A stretch of DNA of 64,000 bases from positions 248,001 to 312,000 of the forward strand of contig CAVSKL010000004.1 in NCBI GenBank assembly GCA_963728475.1, read 5' to 3'. The position numbers and the translations under genes were made by a program. A model generated the notes under the pieces. The model saw only the letters and a list, made by a program, of their open reading frames with translations, had not been told where the DNA came from and searched no databases. Below, piece by piece: positions 9,106 to 17,479 of this stretch. Numbering within the stretch: the stretch's first letter is position 1; the number at the start of each line of letters is the position of its first letter. The stretch comes from CAVSKL01 sp963728475 [NCBI: Candidatus Eiseniibacteriota bacterium]. Its GTDB lineage: Bacteria; Eisenbacteria; RBG-16-71-46; JABDJR01.

Positions 9106-9552
9106 GCCGGGTACGCGTGACCGGGCGGCAGGAACGGCGGTCTGATGAAGCGGTTGGGTCCCATGGTGTGGATGGAGGGGCCGGGGCCCGGCCGGAGACG
9201 AGCCGGCCGGGCCGTTCGGGCTGGGAAACGCTACCATCGGGAGGTAGCCGGGACAACCCCAAACCCTGAAGCGCGAACGATCCGGGGCCCGGTTCCTTGA
9301 CAGTCCCTCGGGCCCCGGCCTATAGTCCGAAAATCGGGGAGCACGGTTTTCCCGATCCAATCCACCTCCCAGAGAGAGCCATAAACGGAAGAACCTGGTT
9401 ACCCCGCCCCGGGCAACGCCCGATAACCTCTCGTAACCCCGATCCCGAACCAGAGACCTATCCGGCCGTCCCCTGCCCGTGTTTTCATCGGGGACGGAGC
9501 TTCCGTGCGGCCGGCGCGGACCCGGAGCGGCGTTCATGAGCGTGGAGGCGCG
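9106..9552. other. Divergent intergenic region between flippase operon and wecA
   Basis: This 447-base stretch has no credible gene. It holds a near-consensus promoter for wecA (9297-9326) and a roughly 220-base wecA leader. Near the leader's start is an inverted pair, ATCGGG and CCCGAT separated by 12 bases (about 9335-9358), that could form a hairpin. The leftward flippase operon must also start here, but no convincing promoter for it is visible. No ops/JUMPstart element was recognised. Confidence 0.6.
9297..9326 (+). promoter_or_regulatory. Sigma70-type promoter for wecA
   Basis: TTGACA (9297-9302) and TATAGT (9321-9326) are separated by 18 bases, close to housekeeping consensus. It lies about 225 bases before the wecA start, implying a long leader. 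It is seen in the sequence and not tested. Confidence 0.7.
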
Positions 9553-10653
9553 GTGGAACTCTCTCTCACGTACGGCTCGACCCTGATCGCCGGGTTTCTT
9601 CTGGCCCTCATCTTCACCCCGCTGAGCCGGCTCCTGGCCGTGACCGCGGGATTCATCGACTATCCCCGCCAGGACCGGGTGCACCGGCGTCCCACGCCGT
9701 TTTTGGGCGGGCTGGCGGTGGCGGCCTCGGCCGGGCTGGCCTTCGTGCTGCTCGCCCCCGAGGTGCCGCTCCTGAAGGAACTCTGGCAGGAAGGGCTCCT
9801 TCCCCGGACCGCGGTCCCGTTCACGCTCTTCCTGGCCCTGGCCGCGCTCGTCCTGGGGCTCATCGACGATCGCTTCGAACTCAGCCCCAGCCAGAAGCTG
9901 GCCGGCCAGCTCGCCATCTCGCTCGCCTTCTTCGCCTCGGTGATTCCGTGGACGTGGTCGCCGACCCTGCTGCTCTGGCCCATCGGGTTCCTGTGGATGG
10001 TCGGGCTTCTCAACGCGTTCAACCTGCTCGACAACATGGACGGGATCCTGGGAGGAGTCGGCACCCTGATCGGGCTCTTCCTGGGCGCGCTCGCCCTCCG
10101 GCTCGGCCGGCCCGACCTCGCCGCGCTGGCGCTGGCCGCGGGAGGCGCCTCGCTGGGATTCCTCTGCTTCAACTTTCCCCCCGCCACCATCTTTCTCGGC
10201 GACGCGGGGGCGTTCTTCATCGGCTTCCTCATGGCCGCCACCGCCTGGCAGCTGGCCGGCGCCTCGTTCCTGAACTTCGGCGCGCCGGCGGCGGCGGTGA
10301 TCCTGATCCTCTCCTACCCGATCTTCGACGTGACCTTCGTCACCGTGACCCGGGTCCTGGACGGCCGCCCGGTCCACGTGGGCGGGATCGACCACACCAC
10401 CCACCGTCTCCATGCGCTGTTCCGCCGGGGGCGGCGGGCGCTGTGGACGGTCTACGTCCTGAACGCCTTGTGCGGCCTGGCCGGCCTGGTCGCGCTCAAT
10501 CTTCCCGCCCCCGCGGCCTGGTCGCTGGTGGCGGTGGTGGCCGGCCTCTACGCCAGCCTCGGGGTGCTCCTGGCCCGGGTGCCGGTGCGATCGCGCCGCT
10601 TCCTGTCCGCCTTCCTGGACGGCGAAACCCGCTCCTCCCGCGAAGTGGCCTGA
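9553..10653 (+). CDS. wecA: Undecaprenyl-phosphate N-acetylhexosamine-1-phosphate transferase (WecA/TagO/MraY family)
   Basis: The 366-residue polytopic membrane enzyme has the family's catalytic motifs. These are L-I-D-D-R-F-E-L near residue 103 (Mg-binding aspartates), N-A-F-N-L-L-D-N-M-D-G near residue 155, F-L-G-D-A-G near residue 214, and H-V-G-G-I-D-H-T-T-H-R near residue 276. The last matches the HIHH-type loop of WecA rather than MraY. It transfers a sugar-1-phosphate from a UDP-sugar to undecaprenyl phosphate, starting the lipid-linked glycan used by the adjacent Wzx/Wzy/Wzz genes. GTG 9553 is preferred because GGAGG (9544-9548) sits just upstream. The ATG at 9536 is out of frame. 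The exact UDP-sugar (GlcNAc or a modified form) is not known. Confidence 0.88.
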   Translation: MELSLTYGSTLIAGFLLALIFTPLSRLLAVTAGFIDYPRQDRVHRRPTPFLGGLAVAASAGLAFVLLAPEVPLLKELWQEGLLPRTAVPFTLFLALAALVLGLIDDRFELSPSQKLAGQLAISLAFFASVIPWTWSPTLLLWPIGFLWMVGLLNAFNLLDNMDGILGGVGTLIGLFLGALALRLGRPDLAALALAAGGASLGFLCFNFPPATIFLGDAGAFFIGFLMAATAWQLAGASFLNFGAPAAAVILILSYPIFDVTFVTVTRVLDGRPVHVGGIDHTTHRLHALFRRGRRALWTVYVLNALCGLAGLVALNLPAPAAWSLVAVVAGLYASLGVLLARVPVRSRRFLSAFLDGETRSSREVA

Positions 10654-10847
10654 CCGGACCGCGGGGCGGGGCCCGGCCTCGCTCGCCGGCCCGGCTTGCC
10701 AGCCTCGCGAGCCCTTGTTACCCTCAGGACATTCAGTCCAGCAATTGCGGAGGGCCGACCTCCGGCGGACGACCGAGGCGGTCCGCCCGGAGGCCGTGAA
10801 TGCATTCATCGCCCGGGTCCCTTGCATCCCTTGAAAGGAGTGCATCC

Positions 10848-11810
10848 ATGCGAAATTGGAGAACGCTGTTGCTCGTCCTCACCGCGGGCGCGGTGGTCGC
10901 GGCCACCGGCTGCGAAGACAATCCCATCCGCCCCACGGACGAGCTCGCCCCCCCCTCAAACCTGACCATGGTGAACGGCGCCACCTCGGTGACGTTGAAC
11001 TGGGATGCCAGCCCCTTCGAGTCCTCGAGCCGGTTCAAGGGCTATAACGTCTACGTGGACACCGTCTCCATCGCCGGTGTCACCGACACCACCACCAGCG
11101 GTTTTCTCGAGGCGCGCCAGGCCAACTCCAGCGTGGTCACCAGCCACACCTTCACCGTGGACCGTCTTCACGGCGGGGCGTCGCTGGTGCCGGGGCGGAA
11201 GTACTTCATCCACGTGCGGACGGTCCGCGAGGACGACCGGGTGAGCGTGGCCACCAACGAGCTGGTGACCTCGCCCCGGCCGGAGGGTGACAACGGCACC
11301 GTTCTCGCCGACCTCATGTTCGACTTCTCGACCCTGACCGTCACCCCCAGCGCCTACGGATGGGACCGGGCGACCGGGACCGGGCTCGACTACACCACCA
11401 GCCAGTCGAACCAGAGCCTGGTCGACTTCTTCATGGCCGAAGAACCGAACTCCTCGGACAACGGGAGCCAGTTCGAGAGCCCCGCCCACCTGACCCAGAT
11501 CAACTGGCCGGTGGAGCACCGGACCCTGTTCAAGGACCTGGGGGCGGGGGAGGCGGCCTGGAATACCGCGGTCGCGCCCGACACCGCCAGCATGACCCAG
11601 GTGGTGAAGGTGAACCTGGACCACAGCTATGCCCTCTACCTCTTCGACGGGCACTGGGCCAAGATCCGGGTCACCGAGTTCTCCAAGAACGTGAGCGTGG
11701 CCCAGACCGGGGGCGGCACGGTGCCGCTCAACCGGATCAAGTTCCGTTACGCGTTCCAGCTCATCGACGAATTCGGCCGGTTCAAGCCGGTAGCCGGCGG
11801 GCTCCGCTAG
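10848..11810 (+). CDS. Putative lipoprotein with fibronectin type III-like domain
   Basis: The 320-residue protein has a lipoprotein signal peptide ending in a lipobox (A-A-T-G-C, Cys22). An FN3-like beta-sandwich follows (about residues 32-125: P-P-S-N-L-T-M ... V-T-L-N-W-D ... G-Y-N-V-Y-V). The remaining 200 residues match no family I can name and contain several Trp/Tyr-rich strands. ATG 10848 is well supported by AAAGGAG at 10834-10840. It is probably anchored to the outer membrane or exported. It stands alone between wecA and serS, followed by a hairpin, so it looks monocistronic. Function unknown. Confidence 0.75.
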   Translation: MRNWRTLLLVLTAGAVVAATGCEDNPIRPTDELAPPSNLTMVNGATSVTLNWDASPFESSSRFKGYNVYVDTVSIAGVTDTTTSGFLEARQANSSVVTSHTFTVDRLHGGASLVPGRKYFIHVRTVREDDRVSVATNELVTSPRPEGDNGTVLADLMFDFSTLTVTPSAYGWDRATGTGLDYTTSQSNQSLVDFFMAEEPNSSDNGSQFESPAHLTQINWPVEHRTLFKDLGAGEAAWNTAVAPDTASMTQVVKVNLDHSYALYLFDGHWAKIRVTEFSKNVSVAQTGGGTVPLNRIKFRYAFQLIDEFGRFKPVAGGLR

Positions 11811-11847
11811 CGGCGCCCAGGTCCAGACTTTTGGTGGCGGCGGGGTG

Positions 11848-11867
11848 GGGGAGCGCATCGCTTCCCC
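11848..11867 (+). terminator. GC-rich hairpin after the FN3 lipoprotein gene
   Basis: GGGGAGCG and CGCTTCCCC pair around a CAT loop with one bulged T. There is no T-tract, so intrinsic termination is uncertain. It lies 37 bases after the lipoprotein stop. Confidence 0.4.
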
Positions 11868-11884
11868 GCCCCCCCGCGCGCCGG

Positions 11885-11900
11885 CTCCGAGGCCTCGGAG
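11885..11900. repeat. 16-bp perfect palindrome with CCGAGGCCTCGG core
   Basis: CTCCGAGGCCTCGGAG is a perfect palindrome in the lipoprotein-serS gap. Its 12-base core recurs exactly at 14621, 21290, 45474 and 55553. See findings. Confidence 0.6.
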
Positions 11901-11969
11901 GGAGCCCCGCCGATCCCCGGCGGCGCCCGCCACCCGCCGACCCCCCCCGCCTCCCGTAACCCCCTGAAA

Positions 11970-11998
11970 TTGACCGCCCAAGGGCGGTATGCTAAGTT
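11970..11998 (+). promoter_or_regulatory. Sigma70-type promoter for serS
   Basis: TTGACC (11970-11975) and TAAGTT (11993-11998) have a 17-base spacer, about 45 bases before the serS ATG. Likely drives serS and the histidine kinase. Confidence 0.55.
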
Positions 11999-12043
11999 CC
12001 TCCGCCACGATTCGAACGCTCCCATGCCGCCGTCGGGGGAACC

Positions 12044-13315
12044 ATGCTGGATGCGAGGCTGATCCGAGAGGAGCCCGAACGGGTCCTGGAGGCCGCCCGG
12101 GCCAAGAACCAGGCCGGGGCCGACGTCGACCGCTGGCTGGCGCTGGACGCCGAGCGCCGCGACCTCATCACCCGGACCGAGGAACTCAAGGCGGCGCGGA
12201 ACTCGGCCAGCCGCGAGATCGGCGCCCTCATGAAGTCGGGGGGCGACGCTTCCGCGCTCCAGGACCGGGTCCGGAGCATGGGCGACCAGGCCCGCGACCT
12301 CGACGCCCGGCTCCGGGAGGTGGAGGCGGAGATGGACGGGGTTGCCCAGTGGTTTCCGAACCTCCCGCACGAGAGCGTGCCCCGGGGAGACGAGTCCCAC
12401 AACGTGGTGCTCCGCACCTGGGGCGAGCCGGTCACCCACCCCTTCCCCGCGCGGACCCACGACGATCTGGGGGCGGCGCTGGGGCTCTTCGACTTCGAGC
12501 GCGCCACCCGCATGAGCGGTCCCGGGTTCGCGGTGTTCACCGGGATGGGGGCGCGGCTGGAGCGCGGGCTCATCCAGTTCATGCTCGACCTGCACGTGAA
12601 CGAGCACGGCTACACCGAGGTCTCGACCCCGTTCCTGGTCAAGCCCGAGGCCGCGCGCGGCACCGGCCAGCTCCCCAAGCTCGACGAGGACATGTACCAC
12701 ACCGAGCCCGACCGCCTGTACCTCATCCCCACCGCCGAGGTCAGCATCACCAACCTCCACGCCGGGGACGTGCTGCGGGAGGAGGACCTTCCCCTCTACC
12801 GGGTGGGCTACTCGCCCTGCTTCCGGCGGGAGGCGGGGAGCTACGGCAAGGAGACCCGCGGGCTCACCCGTGTCCACCAGTTCGACAAGGTGGAGATGGT
12901 GAAGTTCGTGCATCCGGACACCGGTTACGACGAGCTGGAGTCGCTGCTTGCCAACGCCGAGGACGTGCTCCGCCGGCTGGGGCTGGCCTACCGGGTGGTG
13001 ATGCTGGCCACCGGGGACCTCTCCTTCGCCGCCGCCAAGTGCTACGACCTGGAGGTGTGGGCGCCGGGCGCCGGCCGCTGGCTCGAGGTCTCCTCGTGCA
13101 GCATCTTCGAGGACTTCCAGGCCCGTCGCTCGGGCATCCGCTTCAAGCCCGCCGACGGCGGGAAGCCCCGCTTCGTGCATACCCTCAACGCTTCGGGGCT
13201 GGCGCTCCCGCGGACGGTGATCGCGCTTCTGGAGACCTACCAGACCGAGCGCGGCACGGTGACCGTACCGGGGCCCTTGCGCGCCTACCTGGGGGGCGTC
13301 GCGGAGCTGGCATGA
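12044..13315 (+). CDS. serS: Serine--tRNA ligase
   Basis: At 423 residues it has the usual bacterial SerRS length. The N-terminal 110 residues form the antiparallel coiled-coil arm that binds the tRNA long variable arm. The class II catalytic core follows, with T-A-E-V-S-I-T-N, motif 2 (C-F-R-R-E-A-G-S-Y-G-K-E-T-R-G) and motif 3 (L-N-A-S-G-L-A-L-P-R). It charges tRNA-Ser (and tRNA-Sec, relevant to the possible selenoprotein at 25177) in the cytoplasm. The start MLDARLIREEPERV matches family N-termini. The stop overlaps the next ATG as ATGA, coupling it to the histidine kinase. Confidence 0.97.
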   Translation: MLDARLIREEPERVLEAARAKNQAGADVDRWLALDAERRDLITRTEELKAARNSASREIGALMKSGGDASALQDRVRSMGDQARDLDARLREVEAEMDGVAQWFPNLPHESVPRGDESHNVVLRTWGEPVTHPFPARTHDDLGAALGLFDFERATRMSGPGFAVFTGMGARLERGLIQFMLDLHVNEHGYTEVSTPFLVKPEAARGTGQLPKLDEDMYHTEPDRLYLIPTAEVSITNLHAGDVLREEDLPLYRVGYSPCFRREAGSYGKETRGLTRVHQFDKVEMVKFVHPDTGYDELESLLANAEDVLRRLGLAYRVVMLATGDLSFAAAKCYDLEVWAPGAGRWLEVSSCSIFEDFQARRSGIRFKPADGGKPRFVHTLNASGLALPRTVIALLETYQTERGTVTVPGPLRAYLGGVAELA

Positions 13316-14613
13316 GCCCCCGGTGGCCGTGGCCGCTTCGCCGCGGGCGGATCTACGGTCCCACCCTGCTCCGGGTCTATCTCCTGGGCGGGGCGGTGGT
13401 GATGGCGGTGGCGCTCCTTCTCTACTTCCACAGCCTGGCCCTCAGGGTGGAACGGCAGACCGAGGCCAAGGGGGACCTGGTCGCCCACGTTCTCGCCTTC
13501 ACCACCCTCAACATGGAGGGGAGCGCGGACTCCACCGTCCAGGCCCGGTTCCGGAGCGTGATCCGCTCCCTGGACTTCCCGGTGATCATCGCCTCCGACG
13601 ACGGTTTTCCCCTGGTGTGGAACGCGCGGGTGGGGGTGGGCGCCATGAGCATCGACGCCATCCTCAGCGAGGACCCCGCTCACCCGTCCCCCGGCTTCGC
13701 CCGGGTGCTCCATGCCATGGCCCGCATGGACCGCAATCACGACCCGCTTCCCATGGTGCGTGAGGGGACCGGGGCCCCGGTGGTCTACCTGCACTACGGG
13801 TCCCCGAGCCTGATCAACGAACTCCGGTGGACCCCGCTCGTGACCATCGCGGTGGCGGCGCTGTTCGGACTGGTGGGGCTCCTCATGCTCCGGAGCATGA
13901 AGCGGGCGGAGCAGGGGTTCATCTGGGCGGGCATGGCCAAGGAAACCGCCCACCAGATGGGGACCCCGCTCTCGTCGCTGGTGGGCTGGCTGGAGGTGCT
14001 GCGCGAGGAGACCCGCGACGCCGGCGACCGCGCGATCCTCCCCCGGGATCTCTACGAGGAAGCGGTGGCCGAGATAGGCCGCGACGCGGAGCGGCTCAAC
14101 CGGGTGGCCGCCCGGTTCAGCCAGATCGGTTCCCAGCCCCGGCTCGAACGCGCGCCGGTGGGGCCGGTGGTGCAGCAGACGGTGGACTACTTCCGCCGCC
14201 GGTTTCCGCAGCACGTGGTCCTGGACCTGGAGATGGCCGAAGGCCTTCCCGAGGTCGAGATCAACGCCGAGCTGCTGGGCTGGGTGCTGGAGAACCTGCT
14301 CAAGAACGCCATGAACGCCGCGGACAAGCGGGCGGGGCGGGTGGAGGTGCGGGTCCGCTCCCAGGGCGGCGGCCGCGGGGTCGTGGTCACCGTGCGCGAC
14401 AACGGACGCGGAGTGGTGGCGGGCATGGAAACCCAGATCTTCCGCCCCGGGGTGAGCACCCGGCAGCGGGGGTGGGGGCTGGGGCTCCCGCTCTCCCGCC
14501 GGATCGTGGAGGAGTACCACGGGGGGAGGTTGGACCTCCTCTGGACCGAGCCGGGAAAGGGGGCGGAGTTCGCGATGACGCTTCCGGCGGCGGGAACCCG
14601 GCGGGTCCGCTGA
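13312..14613 (+). CDS. Sensor histidine kinase, possible partner of PorX
   Basis: The 433-residue protein has a first transmembrane helix (about residues 20-42), a periplasmic sensor of roughly 120 residues without recognisable fold, and a second helix (about 167-190). The catalytic core follows directly, with no clear HAMP. The phospho-acceptor is His214 in K-E-T-A-H-Q-M-G-T-P-L-S-S-L. The HATPase has an N-box (E-N-L-L-K-N-A-M-N-A-A-D), G1 (D-N-G-R-G-V) and G2 (G-W-G-L-G-L-P-L-S-R-R-I). The A-H-Q-M-G-T-P-L-S-S-L form of the H-box resembles kinases I know from Bacteroidota. ATG 13312 overlaps the serS stop. It lies 144 bases before the porX-type regulator, making it the natural candidate partner. 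Confidence 0.88.
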   Translation: MSPRWPWPLRRGRIYGPTLLRVYLLGGAVVMAVALLLYFHSLALRVERQTEAKGDLVAHVLAFTTLNMEGSADSTVQARFRSVIRSLDFPVIIASDDGFPLVWNARVGVGAMSIDAILSEDPAHPSPGFARVLHAMARMDRNHDPLPMVREGTGAPVVYLHYGSPSLINELRWTPLVTIAVAALFGLVGLLMLRSMKRAEQGFIWAGMAKETAHQMGTPLSSLVGWLEVLREETRDAGDRAILPRDLYEEAVAEIGRDAERLNRVAARFSQIGSQPRLERAPVGPVVQQTVDYFRRRFPQHVVLDLEMAEGLPEVEINAELLGWVLENLLKNAMNAADKRAGRVEVRVRSQGGGRGVVVTVRDNGRGVVAGMETQIFRPGVSTRQRGWGLGLPLSRRIVEEYHGGRLDLLWTEPGKGAEFAMTLPAAGTRRVR

Positions 14614-14617
14614 TCCG

Positions 14618-14635
14618 GCGCCGAGGCCTCGGCGC
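14618..14635. repeat. 18-bp perfect palindrome with CCGAGGCCTCGG core
   Basis: GCGCCGAGGCCTCGGCGC starts five bases after the histidine kinase stop and immediately precedes the porX promoter. It could be a hairpin or an operator; it shares its core with four other sites in the window. Confidence 0.55.
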
Positions 14636-14637
14636 GG

Positions 14638-14666
14638 TGGACCGGCGCCCCCGGGCCGCGTATGAT
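14638..14666 (+). promoter_or_regulatory. Candidate promoter for porX
   Basis: TGGACC (14638-14643) and TATGAT (14661-14666) with a 17-base spacer lie about 90 bases upstream of the porX start, directly after the 18-bp palindrome. Confidence 0.5.
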
Positions 14667-14757
14667 GGTGCTCTCGACCATGAAATATTGCTAACCCCCC
14701 GACCCGACGAACCGCATTTCCCGAGAACCTCCCCGCAACCGATCAGGTGGTGACGTG

Positions 14758-16320
14758 ATGACCGACGCCAAGCGCCGCGTTCTGTGGGCCGACGATGAGA
14801 TCGATCTGTTGAAGCCGCACATCCGCTTCCTGGAGGGGAAGGGCTACGAGGTGGTCCCCGTCACCAACGGCGAGGACGCCCTCGAGAAGATCCGCACCGG
14901 GGACTTCGACGTGGTGCTCCTCGACGAGATGATGCCGGGAATGGGGGGGCTGGCCACCCTCGAGGCCATCCAGGGGATCGACGCCGCCCTTCCGGTGATC
15001 CTGGTCACCAAGAGCGAGGAAGAGACGCTCATGGAGGAGGCGATCGGGCGGAAGATCAAGGACTACCTGGTCAAGCCGGTGCATCCCAGCCAGGTCCTGT
15101 TGACGATCAAGCGGCTGACCGAGGGGACGCGCATCCAGGAAGGCCGCTTCACCCGCGACTACGTGGGCGAGTTCAACCGTCTCCAGCAGCGGCGGCTGGA
15201 TCCGCTGGACCAGGACGAATGGCTGGAGATCTACCGGAAGGTGAGCGAGCTGGAGCTGGAGCTGTTCTCGATCGAGGACGTGGGGCTCCGCCAGGCCCAC
15301 CTGGACATGAAGCGGGAGATGAACCGCGACTTCAGCCGCTTCCTCGAGTCCCGCTACCCGCAGTGGGTGGAGCGGCCGATGGAGCGGCCGCCGCTCTCCA
15401 CCGACATCTTCCCCCGGTGGGTGTTCCCGCACCTTTCCGACGGCCACACCGTCTACCTGATCGTGATCGACTGCATGCGCTTCGACCAGTGGCTGGCCAT
15501 CCAGCCTCACGTGGACAGCATGTTCCGGGTCGAGCAGAACCTCTACTACTCGGTGCTTCCCAGCGCCAGCCCCTATTCCCGGAACGCGATCTTCTCCGGG
15601 CTCCTCCCCGCCGAGATGGCCAAGCGTCATCCCGGCCTGTGGCAGGAACGCCCGCGCGAGGGGAAGGGCGGGCCCAACCGGGCCGAGGAGGAATTCCTCC
15701 GCGAGCAGCTCAAGCGGCACGGGAAAGGGGGGCTGAACTTCAAGTACCAGCGGGTGATGAGCGAGCAGGAGGAGCAGGCGCTCCGCCGCCAGATCTCCAC
15801 CTACGCCGGGCTCCCGCTGGTGGTGTTCGTGTTCAACTTCCTGGACCAACTCACCCACGGCCGCTCCGAGAGCCGCGTGCTGCGGGAGCTGGCCCCCGAC
15901 GAGGCCGCCTTCCGTTCGCTCCTGGAGTCCTGGTTCAGCCACTCCTCCCTGGCCGACGTGCTGAAGAGCATCGCCGACCAGAACGCCACCGTGGTCATCA
16001 CCAGCGATCACGGCGCGGTGCTCTCGCGCCGCTCCACCCTGATCTACGGGAACCGCGAGACCTCCACCAACCTCCGCCACAAGCACGGGGTGAATCTCCG
16101 GGGCGAGGACAAGGAGGCCATCTACATCAAGAAGCCGGAACTCTGGGGTCTTCCCGACGACTTCCTGAACAAGAACTACGCCCTGGCCCGCGAGGACTAC
16201 TACTTCGTCTATCCCACCAACTTCCACGAGTACGAACGCCTCTACAGGAACTCCTTCCAGCACGGCGGGGCGGCCATGGAGGAGGTGATTCTCCCCTGCG
16301 TGACGTTGAAGCCGCGCTGA
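14758..16320 (+). CDS. porX: PorX-type response regulator with PglZ domain
   Basis: The 520-residue protein has an N-terminal CheY-like receiver (residues 1-120) with acidic pocket A-D-D-E, phospho-acceptor Asp56 in L-L-D-E-M-M-P-G-M and conserved Lys in Y-L-V-K-P-V. A helical linker and an alkaline-phosphatase-superfamily PglZ domain follow, with V-I-D-C-M-R-F-D (near residue 238), T-S-D-H-G (near 412) and H-K-H-G (near 442). This matches PorX of Bacteroidota, which controls type IX secretion and gliding and cleaves phosphodiester substrates. ATG 14758 follows AGGTGG; GTG 14755 is an alternative. Its stop overlaps the tsaE start. I infer function from architecture; T9SS structural genes are not in the window. 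Confidence 0.9.
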   Translation: MTDAKRRVLWADDEIDLLKPHIRFLEGKGYEVVPVTNGEDALEKIRTGDFDVVLLDEMMPGMGGLATLEAIQGIDAALPVILVTKSEEETLMEEAIGRKIKDYLVKPVHPSQVLLTIKRLTEGTRIQEGRFTRDYVGEFNRLQQRRLDPLDQDEWLEIYRKVSELELELFSIEDVGLRQAHLDMKREMNRDFSRFLESRYPQWVERPMERPPLSTDIFPRWVFPHLSDGHTVYLIVIDCMRFDQWLAIQPHVDSMFRVEQNLYYSVLPSASPYSRNAIFSGLLPAEMAKRHPGLWQERPREGKGGPNRAEEEFLREQLKRHGKGGLNFKYQRVMSEQEEQALRRQISTYAGLPLVVFVFNFLDQLTHGRSESRVLRELAPDEAAFRSLLESWFSHSSLADVLKSIADQNATVVITSDHGAVLSRRSTLIYGNRETSTNLRHKHGVNLRGEDKEAIYIKKPELWGLPDDFLNKNYALAREDYYFVYPTNFHEYERLYRNSFQHGGAAMEEVILPCVTLKPR

Positions 16321-16817
16321 CGCCCTCCCGGTTCCGCCTGGAGACGGCCGGCCCCGGGGCCACCGAGGCCGCGGGCGAAGCCTGGGGCGCGGTCCTGGAA
16401 GCGGGGGACGTGCTCCTCCTCCACGGGGACCTGGGCCTGGGCAAGACCACGCTGGTGCGCGGCCTGGCCCGCGGCCTGGGCGTGCTCCACGGGGTGAAGA
16501 GCCCCTCCTTCGCCATCCATCTCACCTACCCGGGGCGGGTCCGGCTCCACCACGTCGACCTCTACCGGCTGAGCCGCGAAGCCGACGTCGCGGAGCTGGG
16601 CCTGGACGACGTGTTCGGCCGGGATGGGGTGGTGGTGGTGGAGTGGGGGGAGCGGCTGGGGCCGGCCGCTCCGCCCGGCGCGGTCCACGTGGACTTCACC
16701 GAGACCGGCCCGGAGACGCGGACGCTGGCGGTGCGCGGACCCCGGCCGGCAGTGGCGCGGCTGGCGGGGGCGGTGGGCCGCGGGGTGGAGCCCGGTTTCG
16801 AAGGGAACCCGGCGTGA
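16317..16817 (+). CDS. tsaE: tRNA t6A threonylcarbamoyladenosine biosynthesis ATPase TsaE
   Basis: About 166 residues with Walker A G-D-L-G-L-G-K-T-T (residues 37-45), the TsaE-specific K-S-P-S-F-A-I and H-V-D-L-Y-R-L motifs, and V-V-V-E-W-G-E. TsaE is the ATPase that resets the TsaB-TsaD complex during t6A37 formation on ANN-decoding tRNAs. The frame has no ATG, GTG or TTG in a sensible place: the likely start is CTG 16317, overlapping the porX stop as CTGA. The first usable GTG would fall only four residues before the P-loop strand and delete the N-terminal helix. tsaB follows with a GTGA overlap. tsaD is not in the window. Confidence 0.9.
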   Translation: MTPSRFRLETAGPGATEAAGEAWGAVLEAGDVLLLHGDLGLGKTTLVRGLARGLGVLHGVKSPSFAIHLTYPGRVRLHHVDLYRLSREADVAELGLDDVFGRDGVVVVEWGERLGPAAPPGAVHVDFTETGPETRTLAVRGPRPAVARLAGAVGRGVEPGFEGNPA

Positions 16818-17479
16818 TCGTGCTCGGGATCAGCACCGCGGCCTCGGTGGGGGGAGTCGCGCTGGCGGGATCCGGCACCGGGCCGCTCCGGCGGGACCTC
16901 GGCGAACGAGGCCGCCACGCCGAGGCGCTCCTCCCCGCGGCGGAAGGCCTCCTGGGCGAGGCGGGCCTGGGCTGGCGGGACGTCGGGTTGGTGGCGGTGG
17001 ACGTGGGACCGGGATCCTTCACCGGGGTCCGGGTGGGAGTGGCCGCCGCCCTCGGGCTCTCCGAGGCGGGGGGCATCCCCGCCGCCGGGGTGGGGTCCCT
17101 CGACATCCTCGCCTGGGCTTGCTACCATGCAACTCGTCACGCCGTAGGAGGTTACATGATTTGTGCCGCCGACGTGCGGCGCGGTGAAGTGGTGCTTGGG
17201 CGCTACCGGGTGACCCTCTCGGGGCCGGTGCGGGAAGGGGACGAGGCTCTGATGCGGGTCGACGGCGCCGGCGACCCTCCCCCGGGAGGGACGTTCGTGG
17301 TCGCGGACGCGCCGGAGGCCCTCTGGCCCGGAGCGCCGCTCGTCCGCGTGGAGATCGGCGGCCCGGAACGGGCGGCGTCCGCCGCCGGGCTGGGGCGGAC
17401 GGCCTTCGAGTCGGGGTCCGCGGCGGCGCCGGAGCCGCGTTACGCCCGGCCCGCCGACGCCCGGCCCCGGCGACCGTGA
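16814..17479 (+). CDS. tsaB: tRNA t6A biosynthesis protein TsaB
   Basis: The 221-residue ASKHA-fold protein starts V-I-V-L-G-I-S-T-A-A-S-V-G-G and has the family hallmark D-V-G-P-G-S-F-T-G-V-R-V-G. TsaB is the non-catalytic partner that dimerises with TsaD for threonylcarbamoyl transfer to tRNA A37. GTG 16814 overlaps the tsaE stop (GTGA), and its own stop overlaps the rimI start in the same way. The tsaE-tsaB-rimI order is common in bacteria and supports the call. The C-terminal half is rich in Gly/Pro/Ala and weakly conserved, as usual. Confidence 0.92.
   Translation: MIVLGISTAASVGGVALAGSGTGPLRRDLGERGRHAEALLPAAEGLLGEAGLGWRDVGLVAVDVGPGSFTGVRVGVAAALGLSEAGGIPAAGVGSLDILAWACYHATRHAVGGYMICAADVRRGEVVLGRYRVTLSGPVREGDEALMRVDGAGDPPPGGTFVVADAPEALWPGAPLVRVEIGGPERAASAAGLGRTAFESGSAAAPEPRYARPADARPRRP

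Noticed and set aside
9215-9260. A JUMPstart/ops-like element in the polysaccharide cluster (GGGAGGTAGCC)
   Set aside because: It does not match the GGCGGTAG core and its place relative to the genes is wrong.
7601-9262. The long leftward frame upstream of the ligase-GT fusion
   Set aside because: Its sequence is Arg/Pro/Gly-rich antisense shadow of the flippase gene in another frame.
12008-12016. GATTCGAAC, a possible tRNA T-loop on the minus strand
   Set aside because: The flanking bases do not form the T-stem, and no acceptor or anticodon arm is present.
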